From Ruminococcus sp. YRD2003 (GTDB lineage: Bacteria; Bacillota; Clostridia; Oscillospirales; Ruminococcaceae): a stretch of DNA of 64,000 nt. The DNA lies in contig FNZT01000003.1 of NCBI GenBank assembly GCA_900109435.1, positions 1 to 64,000 of the forward strand, read 5' to 3'. The notes under the pieces are model-generated. The model searched no databases. It was not told the origin of the DNA and saw only the letters and a program-made list of their open reading frames with translations. Positions 34,089 through 43,096 of the stretch are shown in pieces (position 1 is the first letter of the stretch; each line of letters begins with the position of its first letter). Position numbers and translations under genes: made by a program.

Positions 34089-35474
34089 CTATTTCCAGCT
34101 GCCGAGGTCGATGAATGTCTGCTCATCGACGACGCCCTCCGTACCTGTGAGTATAGCCTGCAATGTGCAGGTCGAATAGTCTGCTATGACCATATGCATG
34201 AGCTCGGAGCTTCGTATGCGTACAAGGCTGTTATCCGTGCGTTCACTTGTCATGAGTTGCCTCATCCGCTCGGGGGAGAGTGACTTCTCACCGCAGAACA
34301 GCTCATTGTAGCGGTTCCACCTGATGATATTGCTCGGGTAGAAACTGAGTTTGTCACAGTTACCGTTTGCCGCAAACGAATTTACAGCACAGATGTAGTC
34401 GGAGCTGCTCCACTTGATCCCGTTGAACAAAGGAGTAGAGCTGTCGCGTATCAGTGGAGAGCCATCCTCTGCGCTGACTGCAAGCTCGGCAACAACAGCG
34501 TCGTTTTTGTCCGTAGCGAGCACATTCACGCTGTAAGGATAGCGGTGCGCATTGGCAGTGAGATACTCGGCGGCTTCTCTTGCTGTGGAGAAGTTTTCGA
34601 GAGCGTACCTGATGTCGTAGGTATAGCTGGTCTTATCTTCACATGAATATTCTACCATATTACCGCTGCCCACGTCAAGCTCACCGAGCATAACGCCGTC
34701 GTCGTTGACAGCAGTAAGTATCGTGAGGAAACCCAGAGCCGAGACGGATACGAAGCTCTTTTCGCCGTTTTTCATATGCACGACTGCGTGAGCCGAGCAT
34801 ATCTGATCCTCGCTTCCGAGCTGCCATTCAAGCAGACGGCAGGTAAGCCTTTCGCCTGTGGATGTGACGTTTCCGTCGGCGGAGATCGCACTGCACGCAG
34901 TCCTGCGGAGAACGTCGGGAATGAACTGCATGAGCGCCGCTTCCTCCGCAGAGACGATACCGTCTTCCTTTATCCCTTGGCTGTCGCCGCTTATCACGTC
35001 CGCGAAGCCTCGCAGTTCGTCTGCGTAGTCCTTATTCAGAGCAGAGCGGAACTTCTCGGTCCTGTTCTCGATGCCCGTATAATCATCATTGAGGTCGTTG
35101 AAAGCAGCCTTGATATTCTCGAAGATATAGCCCTCGAGAAAACTTGTATAGTCGTTATATGCGAGCTGTACAGCCTCCGCATAGGCGGCACCGACGTCAT
35201 AATAACTGCCTTTCTCGTAATCAAGAGTGACATCATAGTAGCTGTCCATGCACTTGATAACGCAGAGTCCGTCAGTGCTGGCAACAGTCCTGTTGGCCTT
35301 TTCTCTGACTGGCACAAGGCTGTCACCGCTGTTGTCACGGTAGATATCCTCAACAGGTCGGAGGGTGCTCGCGCCCTGCTCGGGAACTGAAAAATCATCG
35401 TATCCCGTCCTTCCGCAGCCGCTCACGGACGCCGCCAGCAGAGCTGCCGCAAGGATCAACGCTTTTTTCTTCAT
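34089..35474 (-). CDS. Lipoprotein of the C45 / acyl-transferase Ntn-hydrolase type
   Basis: The 461-residue protein has a lipoprotein signal (LAAALLAASVSGC). The region around SYYDVGAAYAEAVQLAYNDY fits the helical pro-part of C45 enzymes. Cys194 in RRTACSAI followed by RLTCRLLEWQ fits the nucleophile and the R-N-x-D-W block, here with Glu for Asp. FVSVSALGFLTILTAVNDDG matches the conserved G-x-x-x-x-N-x-x-G stretch. Relatives cut or transfer acyl groups on amino compounds and self-process. In this operon it sits between an ABC transporter and a two-component system, so it may destroy the compound they handle. Start ATG 35474 is preferred over GTG 35483. The family call is from motifs only. 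Confidence 0.65.
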   Translation of the reverse strand: MKKKALILAAALLAASVSGCGRTGYDDFSVPEQGASTLRPVEDIYRDNSGDSLVPVREKANRTVASTDGLCVIKCMDSYYDVTLDYEKGSYYDVGAAYAEAVQLAYNDYTSFLEGYIFENIKAAFNDLNDDYTGIENRTEKFRSALNKDYADELRGFADVISGDSQGIKEDGIVSAEEAALMQFIPDVLRRTACSAISADGNVTSTGERLTCRLLEWQLGSEDQICSAHAVVHMKNGEKSFVSVSALGFLTILTAVNDDGVMLGELDVGSGNMVEYSCEDKTSYTYDIRYALENFSTAREAAEYLTANAHRYPYSVNVLATDKNDAVVAELAVSAEDGSPLIRDSSTPLFNGIKWSSSDYICAVNSFAANGNCDKLSFYPSNIIRWNRYNELFCGEKSLSPERMRQLMTSERTDNSLVRIRSSELMHMVIADYSTCTLQAILTGTEGVVDEQTFIDLGSWK

Positions 35475-35489
35475 TTCCTGCACCTTCCT

Positions 35490-36248
35490 TTACCAGCCGC
35501 GCTCAACGAGCCAGTTTCTGAGGCTGCGTTCCCTGTCGGTGAGGCTTTCCGCTCCTCTGAACTTCCCGAGCTCTATTTCTCCCTGTATATCGCCGTCCAC
35601 GAGATACAGCACCTTGTCGCTCATAGCGGCTACCCTGACGCTGTGGGTGACCATCATGACAGCGGTACCGTCCTGATTCGCCTTTATCAGCTCGCGCATG
35701 ACGTCGGCGGCAGCCTTTGAATTCAGCGCACCTGTCGGTTCATCGGCGAAAATGACCTTGGGCTGATTGATGAGAGCTCTGCACAGGCAGGCCCGTTGGA
35801 GCTGTCCGCCCGAGACCTCATTTACCTCGTGCTCGGCGGTCTCGATTATATCCAGTCTGCGCATGAGCTCCTCCGCACGTCTGTTGGCATCGGCGTGCGG
35901 CATTCCCGCCTGATACGCGGGAAGCACAATGTTGTCGAATATGCACAGCTTCTTCATCATGTACATCTGCTGGAATATGAAGCCCATTTCCGTAAGGCGG
36001 AGGTCGGAAAGCTCCTTTTTGCTCATCGAGCCGAGATCTCTTCCTGAGAAATCTACCTTTCCCGAGGTCATAGCGTCCATACCGCTGACCGTGTAGAGCA
36101 GTGTGGATTTTCCGCTTCCGCTCGGACCCATTACCGTAACGAATTCTCCGTCGCCGAGCTCAAAGCTGATATTCCGCAGAACGTTGTTGCTGTTTTTTCT
36201 GACTATATAAGTTTTGCAAAGGTCTTTGACCGATAAGATGGTACTCAT
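35490..36248 (-). CDS. ABC transporter ATPase, MacB/BceA type
   Basis: The 252-residue ATPase has Walker A GPSGSGKST, Q-loop FIFQQMYMMKKL, signature EVSGGQLQRACLCRAL and Walker B VIFADEPTGALN. The FADEPTGAL stretch is typical for the LolD/MacB/BceA group that works with FtsX-type permeases. The next gene upstream in the operon, 13 bases away, is exactly such a permease. Proteins of this type move lipoproteins or antibiotics at the membrane, or signal to a kinase rather than import. Confidence 0.94.
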   Translation of the reverse strand: MSTILSVKDLCKTYIVRKNSNNVLRNISFELGDGEFVTVMGPSGSGKSTLLYTVSGMDAMTSGKVDFSGRDLGSMSKKELSDLRLTEMGFIFQQMYMMKKLCIFDNIVLPAYQAGMPHADANRRAEELMRRLDIIETAEHEVNEVSGGQLQRACLCRALINQPKVIFADEPTGALNSKAAADVMRELIKANQDGTAVMMVTHSVRVAAMSDKVLYLVDGDIQGEIELGKFRGAESLTDRERSLRNWLVERGW

Positions 36249-36261
36249 TCTATTCCTCCGT

Positions 36262-38675
36262 TTACTCCTCGGATATCTTCCAGATACCGATATTCTTTAC
36301 GCTCCTCAGCGTCAGCAGCGCGGTGAGAAGCAGAGCTGCAAGCATGATGAGTGGTATCACGATAAAGCTGACAGGAAATTCAAATTCAAATCTCATTCCC
36401 GTGACCTCATACTGCTTCATGAAGGTCTCAAACAAATAATTTCCGAGCGTCCATATATACCCCTCACCGAGAACGAGCGATATCAGCAGGAGCAGTGATA
36501 TCCTCAGCAGATAGGCTGCATTGACCGATATGCTGCGGAATCCCATGCTTTTCAGAAGTGCCGTTTCGGGAACTTCCTCGGCAACGAAAATGCTCATATA
36601 CAGGTAAGTGATGAGCATGAGCACGAGCAGCACAGCTCCGCCGACAGCATATTCGAGCAGGAAAAACAGCCTGTCGAAATCGCCGACGTCGTCCTTTACC
36701 GCTTGCCTTCCGTCAAAGATATACTCCTCGCCGTATATCTCCTTCATCTGTTTTATTACGGCGTTTTTTTCCTTCTCGGGAGCGTCGATGACCGCGCCCG
36801 TCATGCGGGAACCCAATTTGTATCCGTTGTCATACTCACCGCCCATAATAAGTATAGATTCGCTGTTCTCCATATAATCGATCAGACCTGTTATCACTAT
36901 CTCTTTTTCGTTCCAAACACGGTCTGTATGGTCCTCGTTGTTCTCTCTCAGTCTGACCTTGATAACGTCACCTTCTTCTATACCGAGCTTGTTTGCGGTA
37001 TATGCGCTCATTGCCGCTTCATTCGCGAGCTTTGGAGCTGTTCCGCCTTTTCGGTACTCAAACTTCTCGGGCTCGCCCTTATTCCACAAAAGGGTGAAAT
37101 CGTGGGAGCTTTCGCCACGGTCGAGTATGGCGCTGCCGCGGTTCATCACATCAAAATGTGCGTGGATACCTTCATCGGCAAACATACTGTTTACCACATC
37201 GTAAAATGACTTTCCCGTTCTTTCACGCTCTGCGCTTATTTTATCGGCAAGCTCGTCGGAGAGGATAAACGCGAAGTCGTAATCGTGGTAGAGCCAGTAA
37301 CGAGTATAGTTCGGGTTAATGATGGTGTTGCGGACGTTGAATACAAGGAGCAGTATCGCCGCTCCGAGCGAGTAGGCGATTATAAGGAAGATATAGCGCT
37401 TGAAGCGTCCGAGGATATCGTTGAGTGCCATGAACAGGGGGATAGGCATCTTTTTCCGTCTGTGCAGGAATATCGGAAAGCCCTTACCGAAGCGCTCGCC
37501 GCGGTTCTCGCCGTGGATAGCGTCGATGACGGATATCCTGTTGATGCGTCTCATTACAAGGAGCGAGAACACTATCATCATGGTGATGATAGCTGCAACA
37601 GCCAGTACACCGATAGTTATCATCTCATAGCGCTCGGGGAGGATGCAGTCGGGACCGAACATATTGATCAGCATACCCGCAACAGGAAGTCCTGCGGCGA
37701 TGCCGATCATGCCTCCCACAATGGCAAAAGCTATGTATTTCGCCGCAAACAGCCAGCGGAACCTGAGCGAATCCACGCCGATCGCCTTCATCATTCCTAT
37801 CTCTTTCTCTTCGCTTTTGAGGTCGGCTATCATGGTGAAGCGTATGGTCATGAAGATTATCGCGATGAGAAAAACGCTTATCAGAATGATGAACACCGAG
37901 ATTATCTCCAGAATAACATGGTCATTATCGAAAGAATCGCTGTAAGATATAGTGAATATATCAGCCTCTTTTTCATCAAGCTTTTTTTCAAGCTCGTCCT
38001 TTTTCTCCTGTGAAGCGTCTTTTAGCCGAATGCTGTGCGAAATATACTTCTGCACCGAATCCGCCGTCAGCACTTCATAGTCCGCATCGGAAACGATGAA
38101 TCTGCACAGACCGTTGTCGAGGTTATCCTTGAAAATACAGCACACCTCAAGCTCATAAGTATATCCCGTATCTGTAGTGAATCTGACGGTATCTCCCTTT
38201 TTAACGCCTGTATTCAGCGAAATATATATCGGAACAGCTATACAGCCGTTAGGTACACTGAACGGCTTATCTTTGAGGTCGAAGACGAGGTCGTGTGCGA
38301 GCGGGAGCGTCACGAGGCAATGTATCTTGCTGTTCAGGATATAGGAGTTCTTCTCTTCAAACTCGGGATAGTCTATCGTATTGGCGTTTATGATCGTCAT
38401 TACCGAACTGCTGTGGTCGATGACGTTTTCCTCCGAGTCGAGTAGCTCCTCGGCGGTTTTTGCGGAATACTCCTTGTTTTCACCGACATCGGCAGTCCAC
38501 AGCATCGTATCGGAGCTTTTGCACAGCTTTTTTGCGGTCTTGTCACGGGTGAAGGTGGAGAATATCTGCACTGATCCCGCAAACACAAGTATCGACGCGA
38601 CAGCAATGAATACGAACAGTATCACGTTCAGACCTTTTTTCGTTTGAGGTCGCTTTTCAGCATCTTAAAAAACAT
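36262..38675 (-). CDS. FtsX-type ABC permease, start separated by a -1 frameshift
   Basis: The main frame (from 38625) encodes about 787 residues with four membrane segments in each of two FtsX-like halves and a large outer domain. A first helix VILFVFIAVASILVFAGSV is followed by an outer loop, then helices near residues 235, 290, 340 and 410, and the last set at 660-775. The natural start is ATG 38675, with GGAG 7 bases upstream, giving MFFKMLKSDLKRKK and then a TGA. The rest (GLNVILFVF...) is in the -1 frame. The join falls at A-AAA-AAG (38634-38640), a known slippery sequence. Either frameshifting or a lost A in the run explains this. It forms the transporter with the ATPase gene. Confidence 0.85.
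38634..38640 (-). other. A-AAA-AAG slippery heptamer in permease start region
   Basis: On the - strand the zero frame reads CGA AAA AAG GTC TGA. A -1 slip on AAA AAG continues GGT CTG AAC GTG into the permease frame without a stop. This is the same heptamer class used in dnaX. No clear downstream stem or upstream Shine-Dalgarno stimulator is visible, so an indel in the A-run is an equal possibility. Confidence 0.6.
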
Positions 38676-38820
38676 AGGCTGTCTCCTTATGAGTTTTCTT
38701 GTTGATATAATAATAACACATCAGAGTTTAAAAAGTCTTTAAAAAAAGAAAAATTTTTTATACGACTATGTATAGTTCGGCGGAGAAGGAAAAACGAACA
38801 AAAAGCTTTTGCAAAAGCTA

Positions 38821-38849
38821 TTGCAATTGTTTGCGGTTTGTGATATATT
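38821..38849 (+). promoter_or_regulatory. Promoter of the lectin lipoprotein, far upstream
   Basis: TTGCAA and TATATT are 17 bases apart. The predicted start near 38856 leaves a leader of about 190 bases before the ATG at 39044. Confidence 0.65.
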
Positions 38850-38876
38850 AGTATTATGATCAATGTGTCCTCAATA

Positions 38877-39007
38877 ACCGCCGTTAGGCGGTCATTGCCC
38901 CGAACTTCGTTCGGGGAGCGCAGGTTCTTTTTTATAGCAGGTAATTGATGCAATATCATGGCTCACTCGGAAAGCCTTGCTTTATGCGTAAAACGCATTT
39001 ACCGAGT
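38877..39007 (+). ncRNA. Structured leader or small RNA candidate
   Basis: Three stems follow the promoter: ACCGCC-GTTA-GGCGGT (38877-38892), CCCCGAAC-TTC-GTTCGGGG (38898-38916) with a T-run at 38926-38932, and an outer ACTCGG/CCGAGT pair (38965/39002) around ATGCGT-AAA-ACGCAT (38984-38998). The first two plus the T-run look like a terminator that would release a short RNA or attenuate the lectin gene. I do not recognise a named riboswitch. Confidence 0.5.
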
Positions 39008-39043
39008 TAGGTTCGATAAATGATTCGATAATGGGAGGAACGT

Positions 39044-40186
39044 ATGAAAAGACGGATATTCTTTGCATTACTTTGCAGCAGTTCTCTTCTTTTTGCAGTC
39101 GGCTGCGGCAGTTCTCAGCAGACGGAGGAAAACACCTCTGACACTGCGCCGTCCGTTTCTGTCGGCGAAACTACAGCTGCTGCCACTACAGCCGAAAGTG
39201 AGCTTGAGCAGGCTCAGAAGCTCGCCGCAGACTATCTCGGCAGCATTGACGATACTCGTTTCCCTATCTATTCTGCGGAGTATGAAGAAGGTATAAAATT
39301 CAGCTTTACAGATATTACCGAGAACGGATGTACAGTATCGTGGGACTCCTATGTCGTGAAGGACTTCGGTGCGGAAATAAATCAAAACTGGACTATAAAC
39401 GGCAGCTGCTACGGCAGCAAATACTGCGTTTTCGAGCCCCTTTACAATAACGGCTCCATTGATTCCTTCCTGATAGACGGGGTTATGATGACAAGAACGA
39501 GCACTGCGTCCGACGGGGCTGCGAGTGTTGATGTTTACAATTTCCGACTGATCTTCAACCTCAGAAAAGAGACCTGCCAGCTCTGCTTCACAAAGGGGAC
39601 GCTCGGACTTAATAATGACGACTATTCCTACATGGGCGATAAGATGCAGGCGCTGTATGACTGGGTAGAAGCAGACGGCGATATGTGGATAGAATTTGCG
39701 TCTGACGCTGAAAAGCTCGGAAGCATCACAGATCTTGAAGAATATGACGGACATTACTATAAAGTTTTCGACACTCCGATGAAATGGACAGAAGCACGTG
39801 ACGCCTGCGAGGCTGTCGGCGGACATCTTGCGGCAGTAAGTTCGGAGGAGGAGCAGAACTTTATCTGCGATATCATCAAAAGCACCGAGCAGGCAAATAT
39901 CTGGATAGGCGGCTATTATTCAAAGGCTGAAAAGCAGTGGAACTGGGTAGACGGCTCCGAATGGGATTATACCAACTGGGACGACCCTCAGCCCGACAAC
40001 TACACAGGCGATGAGTTTTACCTGAGAATGAAGAATCGCTATAAGAAATATCAGTACTGGGAAGCAAATGACGGAAAATGGAACGATACAGCCGACAGTG
40101 CCGACGGTTCCGACGCAGGTACGGATGCACCGATATCGTCGTTCGGATATGTTTGCGAATGGGACTCGATAAGAGACCTTTATTGA
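39044..40186 (+). CDS. Lipoprotein with C-terminal C-type lectin domain
   Basis: The 380-residue protein has a lipoprotein signal (LLFAVGC, Cys21), a Thr/Ala-rich spacer (to about residue 52), an unassigned domain with four Cys (about 60-235) and a C-type lectin-like domain (about 240-376). Lectin marks are FDTPMKWTEARDACEAVGGH, WIGG near residue 286, NWVDGSEWDYTNW, the EFYLRM and KWNDTADS strands and the closing GYVCEW. The usual Glu-Pro-Asn sugar motif is replaced by QPDN, so ligand type is open. Such a surface lectin could bind carbohydrate or other cells. GGGAGG lies 7 bases before the ATG. Confidence 0.85.
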   Translation: MKRRIFFALLCSSSLLFAVGCGSSQQTEENTSDTAPSVSVGETTAAATTAESELEQAQKLAADYLGSIDDTRFPIYSAEYEEGIKFSFTDITENGCTVSWDSYVVKDFGAEINQNWTINGSCYGSKYCVFEPLYNNGSIDSFLIDGVMMTRTSTASDGAASVDVYNFRLIFNLRKETCQLCFTKGTLGLNNDDYSYMGDKMQALYDWVEADGDMWIEFASDAEKLGSITDLEEYDGHYYKVFDTPMKWTEARDACEAVGGHLAAVSSEEEQNFICDIIKSTEQANIWIGGYYSKAEKQWNWVDGSEWDYTNWDDPQPDNYTGDEFYLRMKNRYKKYQYWEANDGKWNDTADSADGSDAGTDAPISSFGYVCEWDSIRDLY

Positions 40187-40223
40187 CAATGCTGTAAGGC
40201 AAGAAGTTGGGTCAGTGTAATAG

Positions 40224-40258
40224 AAAAGCGGTCGGGAGAGCTCCTGACCGCTTTTTTT
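40224..40258 (+). terminator. Terminator after lectin gene
   Basis: GCGGTCGGGA and TCCTGACCGC (one G-T pair) form a strong stem followed by TTTTTTT. Confidence 0.92.
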
Positions 40259-40305
40259 GTTTGGAAATATGTTTTGTTTATCTGAAATATATTTCGCACA
40301 AGATA

Positions 40306-40334
40306 TTGACAAAAACTATTTATTATGATAGAAT
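40306..40334 (+). promoter_or_regulatory. Promoter of N-terminal dockerin protein
   Basis: TTGACA and TAGAAT are 17 bases apart, 51 bases before the ATG at 40386. Confidence 0.8.
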
Positions 40335-40385
40335 TATGATAGGGGGAGTGTTTCTGCTCCAAAAAATGACAGGAGGTAAAAAGCA

Positions 40386-42026
40386 ATGGACACAAAACAT
40401 AGGGTAAAGACATTTATTACAGCAGCTGTAATGGCTGCGGCACCGCTGACGATGAGTATCCCTTCTGCTTCGGCTGAAGACTACGCTGTCGAGAATGCTC
40501 AGGTGCTCACACTTTTCGGCGATGTCAACTTCGATGGCACGATCGGCGTCTCGGACGGAGTCCAGCTCACCCGCTTCATTCTCGGACAGACGGACAAGCT
40601 CGGGAACATTAAGAACGCAGACCTTCTGGCTGACGGAAAGATCGATGTTTTCGATATGGTATACCTGAGAAAAATGCTCACAGGTGACTCTGTTCCCAAG
40701 GGAACGAAGATGACCGTCAAGGTCGTCGATATGATGACGGGCGAGCCTCTTGAAAATGCCGACATTACCCTCTCTGAAATGAACGGAAATAACCTGTACG
40801 ATATCGGTAACAGAATATCTACTTACGGCGAGGAGATAACTTATCTCGGACTTCCCGACGATAAGGACTATCAGTATTTGATCTTTGTTGAAAACCTCCC
40901 CGAGGGATATGATACAGCATACAAGACGTGGGATCAGGTGCTGGAGTTTGATGTTGAAGCAGGAACACCCGAGAAGGAAGTCGTGATAAGGGTCGCAGCC
41001 GATGACGCCGAGCCAAACGTTAAGTTCACTCATATGGACTGGTGTCAGGGCATAGAGCATATAGGCTACGGCAATCTCTTCATCACCGACAAGGAGGGCA
41101 ATTACTACTATCAGAGACAGTATTCAGGTGAAATGGCGCTGCCTGACGGCGACTACCATGCTGAATTCAATCCGTTTGATTATCCCGTTTCGCTCGTTGA
41201 ACCAGACAGCGATTTTGCGGCTATTATAAAGGAGAATTATCCTGATGCAGTAATTGAGGACTTTTCGGGCGGTATCGACTTCTCGGTAGTGAACGGAAAG
41301 CCGGACAGAGACCTCGTGCTCAGCTTCGGACCAAAGGAGGGCAAGTCAAATACGATAGAGGTCAACTGCTATAACAGTCTTACAGGCGAGCCTGTAGAGG
41401 GAGTCGAGCTTTCACTTATCGAGGCACCGAACAGCTACGCAAAGAAAGTGAGCTGGGTGTCGGACGGTACGGCAAAGGTTTTTGACAATCTCTGGCGCAC
41501 AGGCTCGAATTCTTACAAGGTCGTTGTTGACAGCGTTCCCGCGGGCTATACTGTAAACAAGGAAGAGCAGTCGGTAGGTTGGGGATATGTATACGACTAC
41601 TCAACATCTTTTGACTTCTATCTCATACCTGACGAATGTGACAAGGAACTCTCATTCAGTGTTCTGACATTCCCCGATATGCAGCCATACACGGGCAGTA
41701 ATACTTATGCTGTCCTCAATGCTGACTTTGAAACTCTCCTTCCGAGCGTAAAGCCCGGCGAGAGGTTTGCTCTGGCAGACGGCAACTACCTGATATGTCC
41801 TAACAAGTATCCTGATGATGAGCCGTATGAAGGCATTTGGTTCGATACCGACCTCGGCAGGGAACTGACAGCAGAGACAGGTTCAGGCACAGATGAATTC
41901 AAGTCTGATATCCTGAAGTTCACCGTTAAAGACGGCAAGACCGATAAAGATATTGTGCTCTATGTCGGAGACAGAGACGAAGCAGTCGTGAAAGCCGAGG
42001 AGGAAGTTACAGAGATAAAGGGTTGA
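40386..42026 (+). CDS. Secreted protein with N-terminal dockerin and prealbumin-like repeats
   Basis: The 546-residue protein has a signal peptide (to about residue 30). The dockerin comes first (about 43-102): FGDVNFDGTIGVSDGVQLTR and NADLLADGKIDVFDMVYLRK, with a calcium-loop deviation at LLADG. Then come at least two prealbumin/CnaB-like blocks, each opening with the TGEP(L/V)E signature (MTVKVVDMMTGEPLENADIT near residue 117; IEVNCYNSLTGEPVEGVELS near 324), separated by other beta-rich stretches. No catalytic motif is seen. Dockerins are normally C-terminal or internal, so this order is unusual. A structural or adhesive cellulosome part is likely. GGAGG lies 10 bases before the ATG. Confidence 0.82.
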   Translation: MDTKHRVKTFITAAVMAAAPLTMSIPSASAEDYAVENAQVLTLFGDVNFDGTIGVSDGVQLTRFILGQTDKLGNIKNADLLADGKIDVFDMVYLRKMLTGDSVPKGTKMTVKVVDMMTGEPLENADITLSEMNGNNLYDIGNRISTYGEEITYLGLPDDKDYQYLIFVENLPEGYDTAYKTWDQVLEFDVEAGTPEKEVVIRVAADDAEPNVKFTHMDWCQGIEHIGYGNLFITDKEGNYYYQRQYSGEMALPDGDYHAEFNPFDYPVSLVEPDSDFAAIIKENYPDAVIEDFSGGIDFSVVNGKPDRDLVLSFGPKEGKSNTIEVNCYNSLTGEPVEGVELSLIEAPNSYAKKVSWVSDGTAKVFDNLWRTGSNSYKVVVDSVPAGYTVNKEEQSVGWGYVYDYSTSFDFYLIPDECDKELSFSVLTFPDMQPYTGSNTYAVLNADFETLLPSVKPGERFALADGNYLICPNKYPDDEPYEGIWFDTDLGRELTAETGSGTDEFKSDILKFTVKDGKTDKDIVLYVGDRDEAVVKAEEEVTEIKG

Positions 42027-42060
42027 TATACGGTACAGCTGCTGATATGGGTATATGAAG

Positions 42061-42103
42061 AAAACAGCGTTTGGGATTTTATAAATCCCGAACGCTGTTT
42101 TTG
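42061..42103 (+). terminator. Terminator after N-terminal dockerin gene
   Basis: AAACAGCGTTTGGGATTT pairs with AAATCCCGAACGCTGTTT (one G-T pair), followed by TTGATTTTG. One of the strongest hairpins in the window. Confidence 0.92.
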
Positions 42104-42151
42104 ATTTTGAACCATAGCCGTAAAATAGTGTAAAAGTCCCGCGCGAAAATA

Positions 42152-42180
42152 TTGCTATTGCCGACAAGATATGGTATAAT
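42152..42180 (+). promoter_or_regulatory. Promoter of the HAD-MATE-GNAT-YfiH operon
   Basis: TTGCTA and TATAAT are 17 bases apart, 39 bases before the ATG at 42219. Confidence 0.78.
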
Positions 42181-42218
42181 AGCATTATCACTTAAAAACA
42201 GTCGGAACGGAGGACAAT

Positions 42219-43052
42219 ATGGCAAACAGAAAGACTATCATCGCACTGATGTACGATTTTGACAAAACGCTCTGTACAAAGGATATGCAGGAATACGGCT
42301 TTATTTCCAATATGGGAATGACATCGGGCAAATTCTGGAGCGAAACGGACGAGCTTACGAAAAACGAGAAAATGGACGCTGTTCTCGCGTATATGTATAT
42401 GATGATAAAGAAATCGAATCAAAACGAAAAATCCATTCACAGAGAGGACTTCGTTGAGCTCGGCAGGAACATCGAATACTTTGAGGGTGTAGAGACGTGG
42501 TTCGGGAGGATTAACGAATACGGCAAGGCGAAGAACGTTACTGTCGAGCACTACATAATCTCCTCGGGGATAAAGGAAATAATCGAAGGCAGCTCGATAG
42601 GCAGAGAGTTCAAGGAGATATATGCCTGTGAATTCCTGTATGACCACAACGGCATAGCGGTATGGCCTAAAACTGCGGTCAATTTCACAGAGAAAACGCA
42701 GTATCTTTTCAGGATAAACAAGGGCGTCCTTGACGTGACGAATAACTCTGACCTGAATAAATACACGCCCGAAGATGACAGAAGAGTGCCGTTCAGGAAT
42801 ATGATATACATTGGCGACGGCTTTACGGATGTTCCGTGTATGAAGCTCACCAAAGCAAATGGCGGACATTCTATTGCGGTCTACGCGAAGAGGAAAAGAC
42901 AAACGTCGCTTGAGCTGCTGACTGCAAACAGAGTCGATTTTGTTGCGGAGGCGAACTACTCGCAGGGCAGCGAGCTGGAGAAGATAGTGTTTTCCATTAT
43001 TGATTCCGCTGCTGCGAACGAGGCTCTGATAAAGCTCAAATCCAAGAAATAA
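42219..43052 (+). CDS. HAD-superfamily phosphatase
   Basis: The 277-residue cytoplasmic protein has HAD motif I DFDKTL (residues 13-18, nucleophile Asp13, second Asp15), motif II Ser in IISSGIKEII (about 115), and motif III/IV in IYIGDGFTDVPCMKL (about 197-205). The cap between motifs I and II is helical (C1-type), as in phosphoserine phosphatase-like HADs. The substrate is not visible. It heads a run of four rightward genes. Confidence 0.88.
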   Translation: MANRKTIIALMYDFDKTLCTKDMQEYGFISNMGMTSGKFWSETDELTKNEKMDAVLAYMYMMIKKSNQNEKSIHREDFVELGRNIEYFEGVETWFGRINEYGKAKNVTVEHYIISSGIKEIIEGSSIGREFKEIYACEFLYDHNGIAVWPKTAVNFTEKTQYLFRINKGVLDVTNNSDLNKYTPEDDRRVPFRNMIYIGDGFTDVPCMKLTKANGGHSIAVYAKRKRQTSLELLTANRVDFVAEANYSQGSELEKIVFSIIDSAAANEALIKLKSKK

Positions 43053-43096
43053 ACGGAGTGCGGCAGACCGCTCCGAAGAATCTGAGGCATTTCATA

